Origin: UBA932 sp031548545 | Lineage (GTDB): Bacteria > Bacteroidota > Bacteroidia > Bacteroidales > UBA932 | Assembly (NCBI GenBank): GCA_031548545.1 | Contig: JAVBQY010000007.1 | Span: 1 to 64,000, forward strand | Length of the DNA stretch: 64,000 nucleotides | Direction of reading: 5' to 3' | In this document: positions 24,806 through 34,700 of the stretch, one piece after another | Position numbering within the stretch: position 1 is the stretch's first letter | Layout: each line of letters starts with the position of its first letter | Notes under the pieces: generated by a model | The model's input: the letters and a program-made list of their open reading frames with translations, nothing else | Told to the model about the DNA's origin: nothing | The model's database searches: none | Made by a program: the position numbers and the translations under genes

Positions 24806-24913
24806 CCAATAACCGAAGGATGTGTTACGTATCTCAGGTTATTTTAAAGGATCTAGCAAACATAAAGGAGGCTTCCACTTCTAAAATTTGCGCCTATCGT
24901 TTAAAAACACAAA

Positions 24914-25114
24914 ATGAAGAAGATTAACACATATATCCAAGAAGCTTACAATGAGCTGGTCCATAAGGTGTCATGGCCTACATGGAGCCAATTACAGGGA
25001 AGTGCTGTAGTGGTGATGGTAGCCTCGGCAATTATGGCGCTCGTTATTTTTGCCATGGATTTTAGCTTCCGTAAATTCATGACGTTTATTTACGGTTTGT
25101 TGTACAACTCTTAA
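24914..25114 (+). CDS. secE: Preprotein translocase subunit SecE
   Basis: 66 residues, the short single-membrane-span form. It has the conserved amphipathic segment ELVHKVSWPTWSQL followed by a hydrophobic helix of about 20 residues (VVVMVASAIMALVIFAM). It clamps SecY in the inner membrane. nusG starts 14 nt later. An AAAGGAGG at 24864-24871 is too far upstream to serve its ATG. Confidence 0.95.
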   Translation: MKKINTYIQEAYNELVHKVSWPTWSQLQGSAVVVMVASAIMALVIFAMDFSFRKFMTFIYGLLYNS

Positions 25115-25128
25115 AATAGCAGTTGACA

Positions 25129-25677
25129 ATGAGTGAAATAGCTAAAAAATGGTATGTCTTGCGCGCTGCAGGCGGCAAAGAGAAAAAAGCCAAAGAGTAT
25201 ATTGAAAACGAAATCAAACGTTTGAAGCTTGATGACTACATTTCTCAAGTGCTGATTCCTACCGAAAAGATATATCAGGTGAAAAATGGTAAAAAAATAA
25301 GCAAGGAGCGTATTTTTTTACCCGGATATATTTTAATCGAAGCAGCACTGGTAGGTGAAATCACCCATATTCTGCGTAATACCACCCACATCTCCGGATT
25401 TCTGAGTGAAACCAAAGGCGGAGAGCCTTTGCCTATTCGCCAGAGCGAAGTAAACCGTATTCTGGGCCGTGTGGATGAATTGGCAGAAAATGAAGAAGCC
25501 AACATTACGCCTTTTGTGGTCGGTGAAGCGGTGAAAGTGACCGACGGTCCTTTCAACGGATTCAACGGAACCATTGAAGAAATCAACGAAGAGAAGAAAA
25601 AACTCAAGGTGATGGTGAAGATTTTTGGGCGTAAGAACCTGCTGGAACTGAATTTTGTACAAGTAGAAAAAGAATAA
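25129..25677 (+). CDS. nusG: Transcription termination/antitermination protein NusG
   Basis: 182 residues from ATG 25129. The N-terminal NGN domain shows KWYVLRAAGGKEKKAKEYIE and IFLPGYILIE. The C-terminal KOW motif shows VGEAVKVTDGPFNGFNGTIEEI. It binds RNA polymerase and links it to Rho or the ribosome. A TTG two codons upstream is less likely as start. Confidence 0.96.
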   Translation: MSEIAKKWYVLRAAGGKEKKAKEYIENEIKRLKLDDYISQVLIPTEKIYQVKNGKKISKERIFLPGYILIEAALVGEITHILRNTTHISGFLSETKGGEPLPIRQSEVNRILGRVDELAENEEANITPFVVGEAVKVTDGPFNGFNGTIEEINEEKKKLKVMVKIFGRKNLLELNFVQVEKE

Positions 25678-25690
25678 AAAATTAACAATT

Positions 25691-26134
25691 ATGGCCAAAG
25701 AAATTGCCGGACTAATTAAACTGCAAATCAAAGGCGGCGCGGCTAACCCCGCACCTCCGGTAGGTCCTGCCCTGGGTTCCAAAGGTGTTAACATCATGGA
25801 GTTCTGCAAGCAGTTCAATGCGCGCACCCAGGATAAAGCCGGAAAAGTGTTGCCTGTAATCATTACCGTTTACAGCGACAAGTCATTCGACTTTATCATC
25901 AAACAACCTCCCGTAGCCGTACAGCTGAAAGAAGCAGCCAAGGTCCAATCAGGTTCCAATGAGCCTAACCGTAAGAAGGTAGGCGCTGTTACCTGGGATC
26001 AGGTAAAGAAAATTGCTGAAGACAAAATGCCCGATATGAATGCATTTACCCTGAAGTCAGCCATGACCATGGTAGCGGGAACCGCTCGTAGTATGGGTAT
26101 CACCGTTGAAGGCGAAATGCCTAATGTAAACTAA
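25691..26134 (+). CDS. rplK: 50S ribosomal protein L11
   Basis: 147 residues, standard length. Diagnostic motifs are LQIKGGAANPAPPVGPALG at the N-terminus and the C-terminal AGTARSMGITVEG. It forms the GTPase-associated stalk base with 23S rRNA. The gene follows nusG by 13 nt and precedes rplA by 15 nt. Confidence 0.98.
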   Translation: MAKEIAGLIKLQIKGGAANPAPPVGPALGSKGVNIMEFCKQFNARTQDKAGKVLPVIITVYSDKSFDFIIKQPPVAVQLKEAAKVQSGSNEPNRKKVGAVTWDQVKKIAEDKMPDMNAFTLKSAMTMVAGTARSMGITVEGEMPNVN

Positions 26135-26149
26135 AAAATTCATGCAGAA

Positions 26150-26851
26150 ATGAGTAAGTTGACAAAAAAACAAAAAGTAGTTTACGCCAAGGTAGAGCCT
26201 AACAAACACTACAAACTTGCTGAAGCAGCCGCTATGTTGAAAGATATTACTTTCACCAAGTTTGACGCTTCCGTAGATGTAGCTGTGCGCCTCGGTGTAG
26301 ACCCTCGTAAAGCCAATCAAATGGTACGCGGTGTGGTAACTCTTCCGCATGGAACAGGTAAAACCGCCCGTGTATTGGTGCTTTGTACGCCCGATAAAGA
26401 AGCGGAAGCTAAAGAAGCCGGAGCCGACTATGTAGGCTTGGATGAATATCTCGAAAAAATCAAAGGCGGCTGGACCGATGTAGATGTTATTATCTGTACG
26501 CCCGCTGTTATGGCTAAAGTAGGTGCCCTCGGCCGTGTGCTGGGTCCCCGCGGTTTGATGCCCAATCCCAAAACCGGTACTGTAACGATGGAAGTCGGCA
26601 AAGCGGTATTGGATGTGAAAGGCGGTAAAATCGACTTTAAAGTGGATAAACAAGGTATCGTTCATGCTGCTATAGGCAAAGTGTCGTTTGACACGGTGAA
26701 AATAGCTGAAAATGCACAGGAACTCCTGAACTCTATCATTAAGTTGAAACCCCAATCTCTGAAGGGGACATATGTGAAAAGCATTTACCTGTCGTCTACC
26801 ATGAGCCCCGGCTTGTGTATTGATGTCAAATCCGTAGGTGCTGCCGAATAA
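26150..26851 (+). CDS. rplA: 50S ribosomal protein L1
   Basis: 233 residues with L1 motifs DVAVRLGVDPRKANQMVRG and LGRVLGPRGLMPNPKTGTV. L1 forms the stalk at the E site and, in other bacteria, represses its own operon through the mRNA. Position after rplK is the usual one. Confidence 0.98.
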   Translation: MSKLTKKQKVVYAKVEPNKHYKLAEAAAMLKDITFTKFDASVDVAVRLGVDPRKANQMVRGVVTLPHGTGKTARVLVLCTPDKEAEAKEAGADYVGLDEYLEKIKGGWTDVDVIICTPAVMAKVGALGRVLGPRGLMPNPKTGTVTMEVGKAVLDVKGGKIDFKVDKQGIVHAAIGKVSFDTVKIAENAQELLNSIIKLKPQSLKGTYVKSIYLSSTMSPGLCIDVKSVGAAE

Positions 26852-26871
26852 TCTAAAATGATGCAATTGGT

Positions 26872-27393
26872 ATGAAAAAAGAACAAAAGACAGAAATTAT
26901 AGATGCTTTGGCAGAACAATTGAAGCAATCACCCCATTTTTATGTGGCAGACGCTTCCGGTTTGAATGCTGAGAACACCACTAAGTTGCGCCGTGGTTGT
27001 TTTGACAAGAACGTAAAAATGCTGGTGGTGAAAAACACCCTGCTTAAAAAAGCGTTGGAAAAAAACAATTTCGCTGAAACTGATTTGTACAAGGTGTTGG
27101 AAGGACCCACAGCCGTAATGTTTACGGAATCGGTAAATGCACCCGCCAAATTAATCAAGGAATTCAGTGATAAATATGGCAAGCCCGTATTGAAAGGCGC
27201 TTATGTGCAGAATATACTGTATGTAGGAGCAGAAAGCCTGGCAGACCTGGTAGCCCTCAAATCACGCGAAGAACTTATCGGCGACATCGTTACCCTTATC
27301 GGCTCACCTTTGCGGAATACACTTTCCGGCATTATGGCCCGTGCAGAAAAACTGGGTGATGAAAACAAATTGATCTCGGAACGCCCCGAGTAA
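26872..27393 (+). CDS. rplJ: 50S ribosomal protein L10
   Basis: 173 residues. It begins MKKEQKTEIIDALAEQLKQS and carries the central LKRGCFDKNVKMLVVKNTLLKKAL-type segment (seen as LRRGCFDKNVKMLVVKNTLL). L10 anchors L7/L12 dimers on the ribosome. Only 20 nt separate it from rplA, so a long structured L10 leader as in E. coli is absent. Confidence 0.97.
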   Translation: MKKEQKTEIIDALAEQLKQSPHFYVADASGLNAENTTKLRRGCFDKNVKMLVVKNTLLKKALEKNNFAETDLYKVLEGPTAVMFTESVNAPAKLIKEFSDKYGKPVLKGAYVQNILYVGAESLADLVALKSREELIGDIVTLIGSPLRNTLSGIMARAEKLGDENKLISERPE

Positions 27394-27438
27394 TCTTTAA
27401 ATCATTAAATTTTAAAATTATTAAATTACAAAAATATC

Positions 27439-27807
27439 ATGGCAGACGTTAAAAAAATTGCAGAAGAATTGGTAAACCTGACCGTAAAAGAAGCTCAGGA
27501 ATTAGCTAAGATCCTGAAAGACGAATACGGTATCGAACCCGCAGCAGCAGCTGTTGTTGTAGCTGGTGGAGCTGCAGCCGCCGCCGTTGAAGAAAAATCG
27601 GACTTCGATGTAATCTTGAAATCAGCCGGATCGGCTAAATTGCAGATGGTGAAACTGGTGAAAGAAATCACCGGCCTGAGCCTGACCGAAGCTAAAGCAT
27701 TGGTAGACGGTGCTCCCAAAGCAATCAAGGAAAAAGTTTCCAAAGCCGACGCTGAACAACTGAAAGCACAGCTCGAAGAAGCTGGTGGCGAAGTTGAACT
27801 CAAATAA
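27439..27807 (+). CDS. rplL: 50S ribosomal protein L7/L12
   Basis: 122 residues with an N-terminal dimerisation helix, an Ala-rich hinge (AAAAVVVAGGAAAAAV) and the C-terminal factor-binding domain (SLTEAKALVDGAPKAIKEKV). It recruits translational GTPases. A terminator-like hairpin follows 36 nt after the stop, before rpoB. Confidence 0.98.
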   Translation: MADVKKIAEELVNLTVKEAQELAKILKDEYGIEPAAAAVVVAGGAAAAAVEEKSDFDVILKSAGSAKLQMVKLVKEITGLSLTEAKALVDGAPKAIKEKVSKADAEQLKAQLEEAGGEVELK

Positions 27808-27843
27808 ACTTCCCCGCCCGTTCATCGGGATTATCACACAGGT

Positions 27844-27876
27844 TTAGAACCCTTCATCGGGTTCTAAGCCTTTTTG
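27844..27876 (+). terminator. Attenuator-like hairpin between rplL and rpoB
   Basis: TTAGAACCC (27844-27852), loop TTCATC, GGGTTCTAA (27859-27867), then GCCTTTTTG. It is a complete intrinsic-terminator shape. Partial readthrough would lower rpoBC expression relative to ribosomal proteins, as known for the E. coli rplL-rpoB attenuator. Confidence 0.75.
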
Positions 27877-27914
27877 TCGTTTAAATGGCTTATTTTTCAC
27901 ATAATACGAATACG

Positions 27915-30900
27915 ATGTCGCAAAAACAAACGAATCAGCGTGTTAACTTCGCTACCTCGCAAAATCGTCTGGACTACCCCGACTTTTTGGAGATACAAAT
28001 CAAATCGTTTCAAGACTTCTTCCAGCTTGAAACAACGCCCGACAACCGGAAGAACGAAGGCCTTTTTAAAGTGTTCCAGGAGAATTTTCCCATTACGGAT
28101 ACCCGTAATAACTTTGTGCTCGAATTCATGGATTACTTCATCGATCCGCCCCGTTATTCGATTGAGGAATGCCTCGATCGCGGATTGACCTACAGTGTCC
28201 CTCTCAAAGCCAAGCTGAAATTGTACTGTACCGATCCTGAGCATGAGGATTTCGACATGCAGATTCAGGATGTATACCTGGGCACCGTGCCTTACATGGC
28301 TCCCGGCGGAACTTTTGTAATCAATGGTTCCGAACGTGTGGTGGTATCTCAGTTGCATCGCTCGCCCGGCGTGTTCTTCGGACAAAGCGTCCACGCCAAC
28401 GGCACCAAACTTTACTCGGCGCGTATCATTCCGTTCAAAGGCTCATGGATTGAGTTTGCGACGGATATTAACAATGTGATGTACGCCTACATTGACCGTA
28501 AAAAGAAATTGCCCGTAACCACCCTGCTTCGCGCTATCGGTTACGAGAGTGATAAAGATATATTGGAAATCTTCGGGTTGGCCGATGAAATAAAGGTCAA
28601 CAAAATCAACCTGAAAAAAGTGGTGGGCCGCAAGTTGGCCGCCCGTGTGTTGAAATCATGGATCGAAGACTTCGTTGACGAAGATACCGGAGAAGTGGTA
28701 TCCATCGAGCGTAACGAGATCGTGATTGACCGTGAAACCGTACTTACCGAAGATCATATTGATACGATTATTGAGGCAGGCGCTGCCGCCATCCTCCTGC
28801 ACAAGGAAGATGCCAATATCAGCGACTTTGCCATCATTCACAATACCTTGCAGAAAGACCCGTGTAACTCCGAAAAAGAAGCGGTGGTATATATCTATCG
28901 CCAGCTTCGCAACTCGGAACCACCCGATGATGCTACTGCCCGTGATGTGATCGACAAACTCTTCTTCTCGGACAAACGTTATGACCTGGGCCAGGTAGGC
29001 CGTTTCCGCCTGAACCGGAAACTGGATCTGCACACCGGCGCCGATGTTCGCGTGTTGACCAAGGAAGACATTATAGCCATTATTAAACACCTCATCCAGC
29101 TGATCAACTCGAAGGCGGATGTGGACGATATCGACCACTTGAGCAACCGCCGTGTACGCACGGTGGGTGAACAATTGGCCAACCAGTTCGGGGTGGGTCT
29201 GGCCCGTATGGCCCGTACCATCCGTGAACGCATGAACGTACGCGACAATGAAGTGTTCTCGCCGCTCGAACTGATCAACGCCAAGACCCTGTCCAGTGTG
29301 ATCAACTCGTTCTTCGGAACCAGCCAGCTCTCGCAGTTCATGGACCAAACCAATCCGCTGGCCGAAATGACCCACAAGCGCCGTATGAGCGCCCTCGGGC
29401 CCGGCGGTTTGAGCCGTGACCGTGCAGGCTTTGAAGTACGTGACGTACACTATACGCACTACGGCCGTCTCTGCCCGATTGAAACGCCTGAAGGACCGAA
29501 CATCGGTCTGATTTCTTCCCTCTGCGTATATGCCCGCGTGAATCCGCTCGGGTTTATTGAAACGCCTTACCGTAAGGTAGATAAAGGTACTGTGGACCTC
29601 TCCGAAAAAGGAGTGGTATACATGAGTGCGGAAGAAGAAGAAGACAAGATGGTGGCCCAGGCCAATGCTAAGGTAGGTGCGGATGGCACCATTACCGACG
29701 CGCGTATCAAATGTCGTGTGGAAGCCGACTATCCGGTGGTAAGTAAAGAAGAAGTGGATTTGATGGACGTTGCGCCTAACCAGATTGCTTCTATTGCAGC
29801 CTCCCTGATTCCCTTCCTTGAGCATGATGACGCCAACCGCGCCTTGATGGGTTCGAACATGATGCGCCAGGCCGTTCCCCTGATCCGCCCGCAGGCGCCT
29901 ATCGTGGGTACCGGTATCGAAGGGCTGGTAGCCCGTGACAGCCGTACTCAGATTTCGGCTACCGGCAAAGGTGAAGTCGTTTATGTTGACGCCAGCGAGA
30001 TCCATGTTAAATATGAGCGTACGGACAACGAACGTTTCGTAAGTTTCGATCCGGACATTACCGTATATCGTTTACCTATTTACCGTAAGACTAACCAGAA
30101 CACCAGCATCAACCTGCGTCCTATTGTACGCAAGGGGGAGAAAGTGGAAGCCGGACATATCATGACCGAAGGTTATGGCACCCAGAAAGGCGAACTGGCC
30201 CTGGGCAGCAACCTTAAGGTGGCGTTCATGCCCTGGAAAGGTTATAACTTCGAGGATGCTATCGTACTTTCCGAACGGCTTGTGCGCGAAGACGTATTTA
30301 CTTCCGTACACGTTGACGAATACATCATGGAAGTGCGTGATACCAAACGCGGCCTTGAAGAATTGACCAATGATATCCCCAACGTAAGTGAAGAAGCTAC
30401 CCGTAACCTCGACGAAAACGGTATTATCCGTATCGGAGCCAACGTAGCGCCCGGCGATGTGTTGATCGGTAAAATTACACCCAAGGGAGAGAGCGATCCT
30501 TCGGCCGAAGAAAAACTCCTCCGCGCGATCTTCGGCGATAAGGCCGGTGATGTGAAAGACGCTTCGTTGAAAGCTTCTCCCTCATTGCACGGTACTATCA
30601 TCGACCGCCGCCTGTTCTCTCGCGTAATGAAGGAAACCGGCAAGAAAGGCAAGCAGCAGGGTAAGGTCCAGATGCAAAAGGTAGATGAAGATTTCGAAAA
30701 GAAAGTTCACATCCTGAAAGACATTCTGATCGATAAGCTGGTGAAACTGCTTGACGGCAAACCGGCGCAGAATGTGAGCGACCTTTACGGCGTTGAGTTG
30801 GTAGGCAAGGGCACTAAATTTACGGCCCGCGTACTTTCCAACATTGATTATGAAAATGTAAATCCCAACAAGTGGACAAGCGATAAGGAAACCAATACGA

Positions 30901-31733
30901 TGGTGAAGCAGACCATCAGCAACTATCTCCTTAAATTCAAGGAACTGGATGCTGAAGTGAAGCGTATCAAATACAACATCACCATTGGTGACGAGCTGCC
31001 CAACGGTATTATCCAATTGGCTAAAGTATATGTAGCCAAGAAACGTAAGATCAAAGTAGGGGATAAGATGGCCGGCCGCCACGGTAACAAAGGTATTGTG
31101 GCCAAGGTGGTGCGTGATGAAGATATGCCCTTCCTCGAAGACGGGTCTATCGTTGACATCGTACTTAACCCTCTGGGCGTGCCTTCGCGTATGAACCTCG
31201 GGCAGATCTACGAAACCGTATTGGGCTGGGCCGGAAAAGAACTGGGTTGCAAGTTTGCTACACCTATCTTTGACGGGGCTACGTTGGAAGAAATTACCGA
31301 ATACACCGAAAAAGCAGGTATTCCCCGTTATGGAAAGACCTACCTGCGCGACGGTGGTACCGGTGAAATGTTTGACCAACCGGCCACCGTAGGGGTGATT
31401 TATATGCTCAAACTCGGCCACATGGTGGACGATAAGATGCATGCCCGTTCTATCGGACCTTATTCGCTCATTACCCAGCAGCCTCTTGGCGGTAAAGCCC
31501 AGTTCGGGGGTCAGCGTTTCGGGGAAATGGAAGTGTGGGCCATCGAAGCTTTCGGGGCCTCCAATATCCTCCAGGAAATCCTGACGGTGAAATCCGATGA
31601 CGTAACGGGCCGTTCACGTGCTTATGAAGCCATCGTGAAAGGCGAACCGATGCCGCAACCGGGTATTCCCGAAGCCTTGAATGTAATTCTGCACGAGCTG
31701 CGCGGTCTCGGCCTCAGCATCCGCATGGAGTAA
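27915..31733 (+). CDS. rpoB: DNA-directed RNA polymerase subunit beta
   Basis: About 1272 residues. ATG 27915 gives MSQKQTNQRVNFATSQNRLD, matching the start of other Bacteroidales RpoB proteins; an in-frame start at 27885 adds ten residues without family support. The rifampicin region is visible (FGTSQLSQFMDQTNPL, HKRRMSALGPGG), with the active-site KxGDKMAGRHGNKG loop. The C-terminus ends LRGLGLSIRME. rpoC follows after 30 nt. Confidence 0.97.
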   Translation: MSQKQTNQRVNFATSQNRLDYPDFLEIQIKSFQDFFQLETTPDNRKNEGLFKVFQENFPITDTRNNFVLEFMDYFIDPPRYSIEECLDRGLTYSVPLKAKLKLYCTDPEHEDFDMQIQDVYLGTVPYMAPGGTFVINGSERVVVSQLHRSPGVFFGQSVHANGTKLYSARIIPFKGSWIEFATDINNVMYAYIDRKKKLPVTTLLRAIGYESDKDILEIFGLADEIKVNKINLKKVVGRKLAARVLKSWIEDFVDEDTGEVVSIERNEIVIDRETVLTEDHIDTIIEAGAAAILLHKEDANISDFAIIHNTLQKDPCNSEKEAVVYIYRQLRNSEPPDDATARDVIDKLFFSDKRYDLGQVGRFRLNRKLDLHTGADVRVLTKEDIIAIIKHLIQLINSKADVDDIDHLSNRRVRTVGEQLANQFGVGLARMARTIRERMNVRDNEVFSPLELINAKTLSSVINSFFGTSQLSQFMDQTNPLAEMTHKRRMSALGPGGLSRDRAGFEVRDVHYTHYGRLCPIETPEGPNIGLISSLCVYARVNPLGFIETPYRKVDKGTVDLSEKGVVYMSAEEEEDKMVAQANAKVGADGTITDARIKCRVEADYPVVSKEEVDLMDVAPNQIASIAASLIPFLEHDDANRALMGSNMMRQAVPLIRPQAPIVGTGIEGLVARDSRTQISATGKGEVVYVDASEIHVKYERTDNERFVSFDPDITVYRLPIYRKTNQNTSINLRPIVRKGEKVEAGHIMTEGYGTQKGELALGSNLKVAFMPWKGYNFEDAIVLSERLVREDVFTSVHVDEYIMEVRDTKRGLEELTNDIPNVSEEATRNLDENGIIRIGANVAPGDVLIGKITPKGESDPSAEEKLLRAIFGDKAGDVKDASLKASPSLHGTIIDRRLFSRVMKETGKKGKQQGKVQMQKVDEDFEKKVHILKDILIDKLVKLLDGKPAQNVSDLYGVELVGKGTKFTARVLSNIDYENVNPNKWTSDKETNTMVKQTISNYLLKFKELDAEVKRIKYNITIGDELPNGIIQLAKVYVAKKRKIKVGDKMAGRHGNKGIVAKVVRDEDMPFLEDGSIVDIVLNPLGVPSRMNLGQIYETVLGWAGKELGCKFATPIFDGATLEEITEYTEKAGIPRYGKTYLRDGGTGEMFDQPATVGVIYMLKLGHMVDDKMHARSIGPYSLITQQPLGGKAQFGGQRFGEMEVWAIEAFGASNILQEILTVKSDDVTGRSRAYEAIVKGEPMPQPGIPEALNVILHELRGLGLSIRME

Positions 31734-31763
31734 TACTGTTAACTTGTAAACTTGCAAACATCT

Positions 31764-34700
31764 ATGATACAGAAAAAAGTTAGTAAGCAGAAAACGAACT
31801 TTAACAAGATAACCATCAGCCTGGCGTCTCCGGAAGAAATTCTGGAGCACTCCAGCGGTGAGGTGCTGAAACCGGAAACGATCAACTACCGTACTTACAA
31901 ACCCGAGCGTGACGGTTTGTTTTGCGAGCGTATTTTCGGTCCTTCCAAAGACTATGAATGCCATTGCGGTAAATACAAACGTATCCGTTACCGCGGTATC
32001 GTGTGCGACCGTTGCGGTGTGGAAGTGACAGAAAAGAAAGTGCGCCGTGAACGTACCGGACACATCTCTCTGGTGGTTCCCATAGCCCACATTTGGTATT
32101 TCCGTTCTACGCCTAATAAAATAGCCTACCTGCTGGGCATTCCCTCCAAGAAATTAGAGGCCATCATTTATTATGAACGCTATGTGGTGATCCAGCCGGG
32201 TATCAAAGCCCTGGAAGGCGTGAAGGAAAATGACTTCCTGACCGAAGAAGAATACCTCCAGATTATGGAGAGCCTGCCGAAAGAAAACCAAATGCTCGAA
32301 GATGAAGATCCGAATAAATTCATCGCCGGCATGGGCGCCGAAGCGATTGACCTGATGCTCAAACGCATCAATTTGGATGACCTGTCTTACGATTTGCGTC
32401 ACAAGGCGGATACCGAAACTTCTCAGCAACGCCGCGCCGATGCACTGAAACGCCTGAACGTGGTAGAAGCTTTCCGTGCCTCTAAAAACATTAATAAGCC
32501 GGAATGGATGGTCATGAAAGTGATCCCCGTAATTCCGCCCGAACTGCGTCCCCTCGTTCCTTTGGATGGCGGCCGTTTTGCCACCTCCGACCTGAATGAC
32601 CTGTACCGTCGTGTAATCATTCGTAATAATCGTCTGAAACGTTTGATCGAAATCAAAGCGCCCGAAGTGATTTTGCGTAATGAAAAACGTATGTTACAGG
32701 AAGCGGTGGACTCATTGTTCGATAACTCCCGCAAATCCAATGCGGTGAAAACCGAAGCCAACCGCGCCCTGAAATCCCTTTCCGACAGTTTGAAAGGTAA
32801 ACAAGGCCGTTTCCGTCAGAACCTGCTCGGTAAGCGTGTAGACTATTCTGCCCGTTCGGTAATCGTCGTTGGTCCAGAATTGAAAATGCACGAGTGCGGT
32901 CTGCCCAAAGATATGGCGGCCGAACTCTTTAAACCCTTTGTTATCCGTAAGCTGATTGAGCGCGGTATCGTGAAGACCGTAAAATCAGCCAAGAAAATTG
33001 TAGACCGTAAGGATCCCGTGATCTTCGATATTCTCGAAAACGTGATGAAAGGCCATCCGGTAATGTTAAACCGTGCGCCGACCCTTCACCGTCTCGGTAT
33101 CCAGGCCTTCCAGCCCAAGCTGATCGAAGGTAAGGCTATTCAGTTGCATCCGCTGTCATGTACCGCATTCAATGCCGACTTTGACGGTGACCAGATGGCC
33201 GTGCACTTGCCCCTGGGCAATGCCGCTATCCTTGAGGCGCAGTTGTTGATGCTCGGTTCGCATAATATCCTTAACCCCGCTAACGGAGCGCCTATTACGG
33301 TGCCTTCGCAGGACATGGTGCTCGGGCTGTATTATATTACCAAAGCCCGCAAGGCAGCCAAAGGCGAAGGCCGTATTTTCTATGGTGCGGAAGAAGTGAT
33401 TATCGCCTATAACGAAAAGGCGGTAGACCTCCATGCCATTATCAAAGTGCGTGTACCTGTAATGCAGGCCGACGGTTCGATGAAGCATGAATTGATTGAA
33501 ACCACGGTAGGCCGTGTAATGTTCAACCAGTTTGTACCCGAAGAAGCCGGTTATATCAATGAAGTATTGACCAAAAAGTCGTTGCGCGATATTATCGGCG
33601 GCGTACTGAAAACCGGTGGTATTGCCGTCACTGCGAAGTTCCTCGATGATATCAAGGACCTCGGCTATCAGATGGCTTTCCGCGGTGGTCTGTCCTTTAA
33701 CCTTGATGACGTGATCATACCCAAGGAAAAAGAAGCTTTGGTAGAAAAAGGGTATAAGGAAGTGGAAGAAGTGATGAATAACTACAACATGGGTTTCATC
33801 ACCAACAACGAGCGTTATAATCAAATTATTGATATCTGGACACATACCAATGCCAACCTCACCCAAACGGTGATGAAACAGCTGTCTTCGGATAAGCAGG
33901 GTTTCAACTCCGTGTACATGATGTTGGACTCCGGAGCCCGTGGTTCGAAAGAACAGATCCGCCAGCTTTCCGGTATGCGTGGTTTGATGGCCAAGCCCCA
34001 AAAATCCGGTGCTACCAGCGCTGAGATTATTGAAAACCCGATCTTGGCCAACTTTAAAGAAGGCCTCTCGGTATTGGAGTACTTCATCTCTACCCACGGT
34101 GCCCGTAAAGGTTTGGCCGATACGGCATTGAAGACAGCCGACGCCGGTTATCTTACCCGTCGTCTGGTAGACGTTTCTCAAGATGTGATCATCAATGAAG
34201 AAGATTGCGGCACCCTGCGCGGATTGGTGGCTTCTGCCATCAAGAACAAGGACGAGGTGGTGGAATCGCTCTACGAACGTATTCTGGGCCGTACCAGCGT
34301 ACATGATGTATACCATCCCCTCACCGGCGAGTTGATCGTGGCGGCGGGCGATGAGTTTACCGAAGAAATATCCAAGGCGATCGAAGCTTCTCCCATCGAA
34401 CAGGTGGAGATCCGCTCGGTGTTGACCTGCGAGTCCAAGAAAGGGGTGTGCGCCAAATGTTATGGCCGCAACCTGGCTACCGGCCGCATGGTACAACAGG
34501 GCGAGGCTGTGGGGGTAATTGCCGCCCAGTCTATCGGTGAGCCCGGTACTCAGTTGACGCTGCGTACCTTCCACGTCGGTGGTACCGCTTCAAGTATTGC
34601 TGCGGACAGCAAGCTGGAAGCCCGTTACGATGGTCGTCTCGAAATCGACGAGTTGCGTACGGTGAAGAGTACGGGTAAAGACGGTGTAGAAATCGATATC

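Noticed and set aside
24315..24809. Open frame antisense to tuf and tRNA-Trp, starting MAGAERFERPSTVLETAILP
   Set aside because: Another tRNA-antisense artefact, also opposite tuf.
26057..26866. 269-codon open frame opposite rplK/rplA
   Set aside because: Antisense to ribosomal protein genes; composition reflects their codon use.
28656..30005. 449-codon open frame opposite rpoB
   Set aside because: It lies wholly antisense to rpoB, has no promoter or family motifs and its His/Gly/Arg-rich composition follows from rpoB codon bias.
33156..34574. 472-codon open frame opposite rpoC
   Set aside because: Same reason: antisense to the catalytic core of rpoC, with no recognisable domain.
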